NCBI GenBank assembly: GCA_013043915.1
Contig: JABEVH010000169.1
Location: 1-8,961, forward strand
Origin: Pseudomonadales bacterium
GTDB taxonomy: Bacteria; Pseudomonadota; Gammaproteobacteria; Pseudomonadales; Moraxellaceae
Reading direction: 5' to 3'
Length of the DNA: 8,961 nucleotides
Shown: positions 1 through 5,511 of the stretch, in pieces
Position numbering within the stretch: position 1 is the first letter of the stretch
Layout of the letters: every line of letters starts with the position of its first letter
The notes under the pieces: generated by a model
Told to the model about the DNA's origin: nothing
The model's database searches: none
The model's input: only the letters and a program-made list of their open reading frames with translations
Program-made: the position numbers and the translations under genes

Positions 1-1
1 A

Positions 2-931
2 CACTCGGGAATGAGCATGTTGACTGTGTCCATTTTCTTGGGCGCGATCATTGGTAATCTGGTACCACGCCTGACTCATCAGGGAACTCACGCCGGGATC
101 ATGCTGGCTCAGCAAAATCTTTTACGCTGGGGTGTCGCTCTTTACGGCCTGAACCTCAGCCTGCAACAAATACTGCAAGTTGGGCCAGCCGCTTTAGTCA
201 TTGATGTGTTAATGGTCACATGTACTTTGACGTTGGGTTGGTATGTTGGAGTCAAACTGCTACACATGGATCCGCAGACAGTACTGCTGACCTCAGCGGG
301 TAGTGCTATCTGTGGTGCAGCTGCTGTCGTAGCCACGGAACCGGTACTGGAAGCCCCCGCTCATAAGACGGCAGCAGCTGTGGGAACTGTCGTGCTCTTT
401 GGTAGCTTAGCCATGATTGTTTATCCCCTACTGGCCACATTATACCCAATCAGCTCGAGCTTATTTGGCACCTACGCAGGCTCGACGGTCCATGAGGTTG
501 CCCAGGTGGTTGCTATAGGAAAAACTATAGGCGGCAACACGGCTGATACCGCCGTCATTGTTAAAATGATACGTGTCATGTTGTTGGCCCCCTTTTTGTT
601 GGTCGCTGGGCATATGTTCAGAAAATCGTCAGGCACCATCGCTGCAGCGAAAGCTGGAGTACCTAGGTTTGCTGTGATGTTCATCATCATTGCACTGGTA
701 CATCCCTACCTGCACTTGCCTGAAGTTTTGGTGACAACCCTACGTCATCTGGATGTCTACATGCTGGCGATGGCCATGGCTGCCTTGGGACTGAACACGA
801 CCATGGCCAAACTACGTTTGGCTGGTAAGGATGCACTGATTCTGGGTAGTCTTCTGTTTGTCTGGCTGATTGTAGGTGGCGGCTTGGTCAACCTGCTCGT
901 ACAACATGCATTTCACACTGGATGGTTATAA
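2..931 (+). CDS. yeiH: YeiH/UPF0324-family putative sulfate exporter, N-terminus outside the window
   Basis: Integral membrane protein of the YeiH family (PF03601, 'putative sulfate exporter'); substrate not firmly known. The reading frame is open from the window edge. The first internal ATG is at 11, but aligned from memory to E. coli YeiH (about 349 aa) that Met falls some 40 residues into the protein, inside an early membrane segment, so the true start lies upstream. Counting from the ATG at 11, 306 residues are visible. They include family signatures: GSAICGAAAVVATEPV at about 97-112, GSTVHEVAQVVA at about 157-168, and a C-terminal LAMAMAALGLNT then WLIVGGG. Many hydrophobic segments fit a polytopic inner-membrane protein. 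The stop lies 4 bp from the 3' end of the opposing tRNA-Gly gene, and no terminator of its own is seen there. Family confident, function tentative. Confidence 0.88.
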   Translation, partial: HSGMSMLTVSIFLGAIIGNLVPRLTHQGTHAGIMLAQQNLLRWGVALYGLNLSLQQILQVGPAALVIDVLMVTCTLTLGWYVGVKLLHMDPQTVLLTSAGSAICGAAAVVATEPVLEAPAHKTAAAVGTVVLFGSLAMIVYPLLATLYPISSSLFGTYAGSTVHEVAQVVAIGKTIGGNTADTAVIVKMIRVMLLAPFLLVAGHMFRKSSGTIAAAKAGVPRFAVMFIIIALVHPYLHLPEVLVTTLRHLDVYMLAMAMAALGLNTTMAKLRLAGKDALILGSLLFVWLIVGGGLVNLLVQHAFHTGWL

Positions 932-935
932 ATAC

Positions 936-1009
936 TGGAGCGGGTGATGGGAATCGAACCCACGCTATCTGCTTGGGAAGCAGAAGTTCTACCATTGAAC
1001 TACACCCGC
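936..1009 (-). tRNA. glyU: tRNA-Gly (anticodon CCC)
   Basis: Read on the minus strand this is a complete 74-nt cloverleaf. The acceptor stem GCGGGTG (1003-1009) pairs with CACCCGC (940-946), followed by discriminator T (939) and an encoded CCA (936-938). The anticodon stem TCTGC/GCAGA encloses loop TTCCCAA, with anticodon CCC at 975-977. The T arm carries GGTTCGATTCC. It closely resembles E. coli glyU. This tRNA reads GGG codons. The 5' end directly abuts the seven-T run of the terminator of the gene upstream, which leaves little room for a normal tRNA leader (see the promoter entry). Confidence 0.97.
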
Positions 1010-1042
1010 AAAAAAACTGCCCCGACCATCAAGCCGGGGCAG
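1010..1042 (-). terminator. Rho-independent terminator of the metal-dependent hydrolase gene
   Basis: On the minus strand an 8-bp perfect GC-rich stem CTGCCCCG (1035-1042) / CGGGGCAG (1017-1024) with a 10-nt loop is followed at once by seven T (1010-1016). It lies 68 bp past the hydrolase stop and ends exactly at the first base of the tRNA-Gly gene. Stem and T-run are seen directly; activity is inferred. Confidence 0.85.
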
Positions 1043-1044
1043 CT

Positions 1045-1073
1045 ATCCTACCAGCAGGGCAGCATTGCAGCAA
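1045..1073 (-). promoter_or_regulatory. Possible promoter of tRNA-Gly overlapping the preceding terminator
   Basis: On the minus strand TTGCTG (1068-1073), a 17-bp spacer and an extended -10 TGG-TAGGAT (TAGGAT at 1045-1050) precede the tRNA. The predicted start is near 1038, inside the 5' arm of the terminator stem. The stretch between -10 and start (AGCTGCC) is GC-rich, as in stable-RNA promoters under stringent control. The match is modest: -35 is 3/6 and -10 is 4/6 plus the TG extension. It is the best candidate in the only available gap. Confidence 0.35.
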
Positions 1074-1084
1074 TGCAGCAATGC
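1062..1084. repeat. Short tandem/inverted repeat between hydrolase stop and terminator
   Basis: AGCAATGC occurs twice in tandem (1069-1076 and 1077-1084). It is preceded by the inverted copy GCATTGC (1062-1068), so a 7-bp hairpin can form between 1062-1068 and 1078-1084. No function is evident; it overlaps the -35 proposed for the tRNA promoter. Confidence 0.5.
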
Positions 1085-1110
1085 AGGACATCGTCAATTT
1101 TCAGCCAGAC

Positions 1111-1977
1111 TTAGGCAGCTTTTCCCATCAAATTTCTATATTGAGCCAGACGAGCCAATCCCAGCTCACGTAAATGCTTGGCATCATGCTGATCCGGATG
1201 AAACCCTGGGCGGTAATAGTCCAGATAGCGCGGCAACATGCCCTTCAAAAAACCCTTTTTTCCCCACAGGCTGCGCAAACCTGAGGCCACTTGGGCCCAA
1301 GTGACAGGCGCAGGCTGAGCACGTAACAGTTGACGTGTATGTAACGTGGTAAAAAAACTAAATAGCACCGTGGTCAATGCCATCTCGCTAACACGTACCC
1401 AGTAACTACCCACCTGATCCTGATAAACATCAAAAGCTACTGCCTTGTGTTCACTTTCTTCCACAGCATGCCACAACCATAAAGGCACTAATCGCTCATC
1501 CACTCCGTTAAGCAATTCTGGGCGACTCAGTATGGCCTCAGCAAACATCGCCGTAAAATGTTCCAATGCACAGGTCTTAGCCAACAGGCGCTCAGGTGAT
1601 AACAACGATTCCTCACGGCTGATAGCAGCAGTTACAAACTTCTCTATCTTGTCCGTCGGCAAGCCTTTACGTGCCATGAATGCATTAAAAGATTCATGCT
1701 CATGTCCATGATTAGCTTCCTGTCCGATAAAGGCGCGAACTTGCTTGAGCAAGGCAGGTTTTTTGATTCCCCCCTGAAAATGCCGAACTGAACGCATGAA
1801 CATACGCTCACCTTCTGGAAAGGTACAGGACAGGGCCGTGAGCAGCATGGTTCTAAAGACATCCCCATCAAACCATAGGGTGGGAATACTATCATCAAAT
1901 ACAAAATCCATACGCCTAACCGGAATTTCCGGCACGTCATTATTCACGACGGGCAGGCTATTAACCTTGGCAGTCAT
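1111..1977 (-). CDS. Ferritin-like 'metal-dependent hydrolase' (PF10118 / COG3687)
   Basis: A 288-aa protein of the PF10118 family, annotated as predicted metal-dependent hydrolase; the reaction is not established. The sequence shows a set of likely metal ligands in ferritin-like order: PEGERMF (E55, E57), QEANHGHEH (E87, H90, H92, H94), ALEHFTA (E139, H140) and AVEESEHKAVAFDVY (E173, E174, E176, H177). A hydrophobic stretch at about 199-212 may touch the membrane. The ATG start has GAGGAG (1986-1991) 8 nt upstream. A strong terminator follows 68 bp after the stop, so the transcript is probably monocistronic. It diverges from the AraC-type gene at 2052 with 74 bp between them, which suggests control by that regulator. 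Cytoplasmic or membrane-associated. Family call firm; substrate unknown. Confidence 0.88.
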   Translation of the reverse strand: MTAKVNSLPVVNNDVPEIPVRRMDFVFDDSIPTLWFDGDVFRTMLLTALSCTFPEGERMFMRSVRHFQGGIKKPALLKQVRAFIGQEANHGHEHESFNAFMARKGLPTDKIEKFVTAAISREESLLSPERLLAKTCALEHFTAMFAEAILSRPELLNGVDERLVPLWLWHAVEESEHKAVAFDVYQDQVGSYWVRVSEMALTTVLFSFFTTLHTRQLLRAQPAPVTWAQVASGLRSLWGKKGFLKGMLPRYLDYYRPGFHPDQHDAKHLRELGLARLAQYRNLMGKAA

Positions 1978-2040
1978 TGCTGGTACTCCTCAGTGGCCAT
2001 TCAACACCTGATCAGTATCGGAGAGCGGGGGCTTTCACGT

Positions 2041-2046
2041 GAGGAG
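2041..2046 (+). promoter_or_regulatory. RBS deciding the GTG start of the AraC-type gene
   Basis: GAGGAG ends 5 nt before GTG at 2052. The next in-frame ATGs (2064, 2094) have no Shine-Dalgarno at a usable distance, so the GTG is preferred. Confidence 0.65.
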
Positions 2047-2051
2047 ACTTT

Positions 2052-3122
2052 GTGCCAAGATGCATGTCAATTCAGGCCACCCTCTTCGCATCCATGCCCG
2101 AAAATCCCGATTTACTTCGTCCAGTCATTCCCGTGGCCTATCCCTTGCTTTTGCTGGATATACTACGCGAAAACGGCGTTGCCATTGATGCCCTGATTGC
2201 AGACTGCGGCATCCATCGCCATGACCTAGAAGATGTCGAGGGACGCGTCACTCCAACACAGTTTGCACAGTTAGTCATGCTGGGTGAACAACTCAGTGGC
2301 CACCCTGCCCTAGGCTACGAAATGGGATTGCGCATGCGTCTGACCACTCATGGTGACTTGGGCTATGCCCTGCTTTCTTCTTCCACCCTGGGTGATGCCT
2401 TATCGCTGGGACAAAGGTTCATGCCACTTCGTAGCCGAGCCTTGCATATGCGTCACCGTACAGAAGGCGAGCACGTGGTGATTGAGTTCAGCGAACGCTT
2501 TGATCTTGGCCCGTTACGCCAATTTACTTTTGAAAGTCTGCTGATCGGGCTTTACCGTGCAGCACACTGGCTACAGGGTGGTGTCCCTGTGCATATCAGT
2601 GTCGACTGGCCTAGACCCAGCTATCACACTCGCTATGAGCAGGCAGTACCTCCCATGCTTTTTAACCAAGCCACGGTTCAACTACGCCTGCCTGTACGCG
2701 CATTGCAGATACCCCTTGCCCAGGCAGACGCCACCGCAGCACGTCAGGCCGTACAACGATGTGAGCGTGAACTCGCCTTGCTTGATGAGCACCGCACTAC
2801 CACTGAGCGCCTCTACCAATTATTGCAGGATCACCCTGGACGTTACCCAGACCTTGAATCCTGTGCGCAACGCCTTTTGCTATCTAGCCGCACCCTAAAA
2901 CGGCGCCTGCAAGAGGAAGGTTGCTGCTATCAGAAAGTTCTTGATGATGTCAGGCTGCGTGACGCACGACGCTTGCTTAAGACTACTCAACTCGGTTTGG
3001 AAGAAATAGCTCGACTTTTAGGCTATGCCGATCCTGCCAACTTTTCTCGTGCATTCCGCAAGTGGACAGGATCCCCCCCCAGTGCTTATCGGGAGTTGCC
3101 ATCAGCACATCATGCAGGATAA
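2052..3122 (+). CDS. AraC-family transcriptional regulator (arabinose-binding-domain-like type)
   Basis: A 356-aa regulator of the AraC/XylS superfamily. The N-terminal 200 or so residues resemble the effector-binding domain PF12625 found in OruR-like regulators (RPVIPVAYPLLLLDILRENGV, then AQLVMLGEQLSGHPALGYEMGLR). The C-terminus has two helix-turn-helix units: about 267-290 (LESCAQRLLLSSRTLKRRLQEEG) and about 317-341 (EEIARLLGYADPANFSRAFRKWTG), closed by the family signature SPPSAYR. Start is GTG at 2052 on the basis of the nearby GAGGAG. It is divergent from the PF10118 hydrolase and probably controls it; the inducer is unknown, though fatty or amino-acid-like ligands occur in relatives. 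An eight-C run (3073-3080) lies in the codons just after the second HTH. The 3' end overlaps the opposing acyltransferase gene by 13 bp. Confidence 0.88.
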   Translation: MPRCMSIQATLFASMPENPDLLRPVIPVAYPLLLLDILRENGVAIDALIADCGIHRHDLEDVEGRVTPTQFAQLVMLGEQLSGHPALGYEMGLRMRLTTHGDLGYALLSSSTLGDALSLGQRFMPLRSRALHMRHRTEGEHVVIEFSERFDLGPLRQFTFESLLIGLYRAAHWLQGGVPVHISVDWPRPSYHTRYEQAVPPMLFNQATVQLRLPVRALQIPLAQADATAARQAVQRCERELALLDEHRTTTERLYQLLQDHPGRYPDLESCAQRLLLSSRTLKRRLQEEGCCYQKVLDDVRLRDARRLLKTTQLGLEEIARLLGYADPANFSRAFRKWTGSPPSAYRELPSAHHAG

Positions 3123-4012
3123 CGACCTTTCATGGTTTCGATCAGATTGTCCTTGTCCTGCCAGAGAACATTGACCCAATTCTGAAAATTCTGACGAAAA
3201 ACTGCATCATTTTCATAATCACCTTGTGTCATTTCCAAGGGTATAGAAACTTCTTCTACCTGAACCACGATGTGCTGAATACGTCCGCAAACAAAATCCC
3301 AGAATGAGGTACGTCGATCTGGATAAAACAAGGTGATATTCAACATACTACGCATCTGGTCTCCCATCGAGGACAACACAAAAGATGCTCCACCTGCTCT
3401 CGGTTTTAACAAGTTGATGTAGGGTGATTTTTGCGCTTGATGCTTTTCATGCGTAAATCGAGTGCCTTCCATAAAGTTCATGACAGACACGGGTATGCGT
3501 CGAAACTTCTCACAGGCCTTCTGGGTTGCTTGCAGATCCTTACCCGCCATTTCAGGATGTTTTTTCAGAAAATCCTTACTGAACCGGCGCATGAAGGGAA
3601 AATCCAGTGCCCACCAGGCTAACCCCAGAAATGGCACCCATATGAGTTCTTTTTTTAGAAAAAACTTGAGCATGGGAATTCGTCGGTTAAATATTCGCTG
3701 AAGCACCAGAATATCACTCCACCCCTGATGATTACTGGTCACAAAGTACCAGCCTTCATACTTTAAGCCCTCCATGCCGTGCACATGCCATTCGGTGGAC
3801 TGCGTCATACGCTGCAAGAAGTTATTGACACCCATCCATAACTCAGCGATGAGAATCAAAATACGTGTGGTCAATGTCCGCCAAACATGGATAGGTATCG
3901 CCATTTTCAGCACTGAAACAGCAAGCAATAGACTGACCAAGATAACGGTATTGATCCCCATGCCTGCCGATGTCACAACACCTTTGACCGGAGCAGGCAA
4001 CCATTTCAGCAT
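3110..4012 (-). CDS. yihG: YihG-like 1-acyl-sn-glycerol-3-phosphate acyltransferase (PlsC family)
   Basis: A 300-aa membrane acyltransferase that would add an acyl chain to lysophosphatidic acid in phospholipid synthesis at the inner membrane. One N-terminal hydrophobic segment (about 19-40) is followed by the PlsC domain. Motif I is NHQGWSD (N94, H95, D100; the HX4D catalytic pair). Other conserved parts are KKELIWVPFLGLAWWALDFPFMRR (about 120-143), FMEGTRFT (180-187, acceptor phosphate site) and LLKPRAGG (201-208). Length and sequence match E. coli YihG (310 aa) better than PlsC itself. The ATG has a weak GGGG 7 nt upstream. It lies downstream of the rhodanese gene in the same direction, 106 bp away with an AT-rich promoter-like gap, so it probably has its own transcript. 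The last 13 bp overlap the 3' end of the AraC-type gene. Confidence 0.92.
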   Translation of the reverse strand: MLKWLPAPVKGVVTSAGMGINTVILVSLLLAVSVLKMAIPIHVWRTLTTRILILIAELWMGVNNFLQRMTQSTEWHVHGMEGLKYEGWYFVTSNHQGWSDILVLQRIFNRRIPMLKFFLKKELIWVPFLGLAWWALDFPFMRRFSKDFLKKHPEMAGKDLQATQKACEKFRRIPVSVMNFMEGTRFTHEKHQAQKSPYINLLKPRAGGASFVLSSMGDQMRSMLNITLFYPDRRTSFWDFVCGRIQHIVVQVEEVSIPLEMTQGDYENDAVFRQNFQNWVNVLWQDKDNLIETMKGRYPA

Positions 4013-4046
4013 AATTCATCCCCATACCACATACGATGAGCGCATT

Positions 4047-4075
4047 ATTATACGATTGTATATAATCTTTATACA
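4047..4075 (-). promoter_or_regulatory. Possible yihG promoter
   Basis: On the minus strand a perfect -10 TATAAT (4047-4052) lies 17 bp from a weak -35 TGTATA (4070-4075), in a markedly AT-rich stretch. The predicted start near 4040 gives a 27-nt leader before the ATG at 4012. Confidence 0.45.
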
Positions 4076-4118
4076 CCCCTGATCTATCCTTCAGAATAGC
4101 CAATGCTCAGCCAGTCAC

Positions 4119-4505
4119 CTATTCGAATGCAGGATGTACAGGCTGTTCGATGGGCAACCCTGCAGCCTGCCAGGCGTCAAACCCTCCTGAAATCGAGATC
4201 ACTTGTCGATATCCCATATCAAGCATTGCACAAGCAGCTAATGCAGCGCGTCCACTCGTCTTACAATAAACCACCATGTTCAAATCACGCGCAGCAAAAG
4301 CTGCATGGCTACTCAAGATGAATTCCAGCACCCCGCGAGGTATCGAGATAGCCCCCGGCAGATGCCCCGCTGCATATTCATCAGGTTCACGCACATCCAG
4401 CAAGAAATCTGCCCCTTTAAGAACGGGAGTCGCTTGATCTACGGTCACTTCCTGTATTTTAGCCTTGGCCAACGCCACCAAGTCGTGTGCTGTTTTCATC
4501 ATCAT
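4119..4505 (-). CDS. Single-domain rhodanese-like sulfurtransferase
   Basis: A 128-aa cytoplasmic rhodanese. The sequence shows LLDVREPDEYAAGHLPGAISIP (about 35-56) and the active-site loop YCKTSGRA with catalytic Cys at 81 and Arg at 86, then GYRQVISISGGFDAW near the C-terminus. It has no signal peptide or second domain. Rhodaneses carry sulfur as a Cys persulfide; donor and acceptor here are unknown. Three ATGs are stacked at 4505, 4502 and 4499. The upstream AAGGGAAGG (4508-4516) can serve any of them, so the exact start is uncertain by two residues. A frame open to 4619 is rejected because the promoter lies inside it. It diverges from arsR, which suggests, but does not prove, a link to arsenic or thiol stress. 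Confidence 0.9.
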   Translation of the reverse strand: MMMKTAHDLVALAKAKIQEVTVDQATPVLKGADFLLDVREPDEYAAGHLPGAISIPRGVLEFILSSHAAFAARDLNMVVYCKTSGRAALAACAMLDMGYRQVISISGGFDAWQAAGLPIEQPVHPAFE

Positions 4506-4507
4506 TA

Positions 4508-4516
4508 CCTTCCCTT
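4508..4516 (-). promoter_or_regulatory. RBS of the rhodanese gene
   Basis: AAGGGAAGG on the minus strand stands 2 to 8 nt before three consecutive ATGs. It supports a start at 4499-4505 rather than the far upstream ATG at 4619. Confidence 0.6.
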
Positions 4517-4519
4517 GAA

Positions 4520-4547
4520 AATTTAGCCCCCAGACGGGTGCTGTCAA
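4520..4547 (-). promoter_or_regulatory. Promoter of the rhodanese gene
   Basis: Perfect -35 TTGACA (4542-4547), 16-bp spacer, -10 TAAATT (4520-4525, 4/6). The predicted start near 4513 leaves a very short leader that still contains GGAAGG. It is about 85 bp away from the ArsR operator candidate, so this promoter may not be under ArsR control. Confidence 0.6.
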
Positions 4548-4630
4548 TAATGCTGGCATACTTCTAACGCTCATACAACGCAGAAAACTCATCGCACCGG
4601 GCTGCAAGTTTCTTAACACCTCAATATTTC

Positions 4631-4656
4631 AATACTTCAACAATTATTGTAGTATT
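4631..4656. promoter_or_regulatory. Probable ArsR operator (26-bp palindrome) over the arsR promoter
   Basis: AATACTTCAACAA is followed directly by TTATTGTAGTATT. 22 of 26 bases obey two-fold symmetry about the 4643/4644 junction; the mismatched pairs are T/T and C/A. It ends 5 bp before the arsR ATG and covers a -10-like TAGTAT (4650-4655). Dyad operators that overlap the promoter are usual for ArsR/SmtB repressors, so autorepression relieved by As(III) or Sb(III) is inferred. Confidence 0.7.
4650..4655 (+). promoter_or_regulatory. arsR -10 element implying a leaderless mRNA
   Basis: TAGTAT (4/6, with the key T, A and final T present) lies so that transcription would begin at about 4662, the A of the arsR ATG. 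No Shine-Dalgarno is seen before that ATG. The -35 (TTTCAA, 4627-4632) is poor. Confidence 0.4.
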
Positions 4657-4661
4657 TCTGC

Positions 4662-5006
4662 ATGAATAAGATAACCGCTACCGCCGTCTTTGAATCGCTA
4701 GCCTCTGGCATCAGGTTGGATATTTATCGCCTGCTGGTCAAGAAAGAAAAAGAAGGCATCGTGGCAGGAGAAATCGCTGCAACCCTTGAAATCCCTCCGA
4801 CCAATCTTTCCTTCCACCTTAAAGCGCTGACACAAGCAGGCTTGCTCACCGTCAAGTCTGAAGGCCGTTTTCAACGTTATCGGGCCAATCTTTCGTTGAT
4901 GCTTGACTTGATCGCTTACCTAACTGATGAGTGTTGCTCGGGTCATCCTGAGCAATGCGCTGGCTTAAGACCTTTAAAACTCACCCCTGAGACCCCCGCA
5001 TCATGA
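4662..5006 (+). CDS. arsR: ArsR/SmtB-family arsenite-responsive repressor
   Basis: A 114-aa winged-helix repressor that would bind its own promoter and release on As(III). The core runs FESLASGIRLDIYRLL (10-25), AGEIAATLEI, the recognition helix PPTNLSFHLKALTQAG (about 45-60) and the wing VKSEGRFQRYR. It lacks the CVC site in the DNA-binding helix known from E. coli ArsR. Instead it has C91, C92 and C99 (DECCSGHPEQC) at the C-terminal dimerisation helix, like the three-Cys site C95/C96/C102 of Acidithiobacillus ferrooxidans ArsR. First gene of arsR-arsC-acr3; its stop overlaps the arsC start as ATGA, so translation is probably coupled. The ATG has no Shine-Dalgarno and may be leaderless. Confidence 0.95.
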   Translation: MNKITATAVFESLASGIRLDIYRLLVKKEKEGIVAGEIAATLEIPPTNLSFHLKALTQAGLLTVKSEGRFQRYRANLSLMLDLIAYLTDECCSGHPEQCAGLRPLKLTPETPAS

Positions 5007-5479
5007 ATGTCCTTTTTCTCTGCACCGGCAACTCCTGCCGTTCCATCTTGGCTGAAGCCATCTTCAACCATGTAGCTCCTGAAGGCTGGAGGGCTTGGAG
5101 TGCTGGCAGTCAACCTACCGGATTCGTTCATCCACTATCCCTTGAGTTACTCGCCCTTGAAGGTATCTCTACAGCTGGCTGCTCCAGTAAGTCCTGGGAT
5201 CACTTACCCGTCATTCCCGATATGGTCATTACCGTTTGTGCCAGCGCAGCTGGCGAGACATGCCCTGCCTACCTAGGCCCCGTCGTGCGAACCCATTGGG
5301 GGGTAGATGATCCAGCCAAGGCAACGGGTACGGCAGAGCAAATCCAAGCTGCATTTGCAACGACCTATCACATCTTACGGAGACGCATCGAAACTTTTTT
5401 GGACTTACCACTGATTGAATTACAGCAAAATCCTGCTCAATTAAAAACTGAACTGGACCGTATTGGCGCCATGCGTTAA
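5003..5479 (+). CDS. arsC: Arsenate reductase, thioredoxin-coupled LMW-phosphatase type
   Basis: A 158-aa cytoplasmic enzyme that reduces arsenate to arsenite, which Acr3 then exports. The phosphatase loop CTGNSCRS gives C7 and R13 (CX5R). The redox relay would use C79 and C87 (VCASAAGETCP), corresponding to C82/C89 of Bacillus/Staphylococcus ArsC but one residue further apart. The Asp loop is HWGVDDPAKATG (D102/D103). C12 and C60 are extra. This is the thioredoxin-type family, not the glutaredoxin-dependent E. coli R773 type. About 20 residues beyond the usual 130-140 form a C-terminal tail (LIELQQNPAQLKTELDRIGAMR). The start overlaps the arsR stop by 4 bp, with no good Shine-Dalgarno, which fits translational coupling. 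Confidence 0.95.
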   Translation: MNVLFLCTGNSCRSILAEAIFNHVAPEGWRAWSAGSQPTGFVHPLSLELLALEGISTAGCSSKSWDHLPVIPDMVITVCASAAGETCPAYLGPVVRTHWGVDDPAKATGTAEQIQAAFATTYHILRRRIETFLDLPLIELQQNPAQLKTELDRIGAMR

Positions 5480-5511
5480 CCGAACATTCACTCCGACCCG
5501 AGATCCTGGTC

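Noticed and set aside
922..1304. Two + strand open frames of about 80 codons
   Set aside because: They run antisense through the tRNA, the terminator and the hydrolase gene, and have no RBS or recognisable protein character.
3843..4103. Minus-strand frame of 86 codons upstream of and into yihG
   Set aside because: It overlaps the N-terminal coding part of yihG in another frame and spans its promoter; a shadow frame.
4506..4619. 38-codon N-terminal extension of the rhodanese gene to an ATG at 4619
   Set aside because: A TTGACA/TAAATT promoter lies inside the extension, AAGGGAAGG precedes the later ATGs, and the extra residues do not resemble rhodanese sequence.
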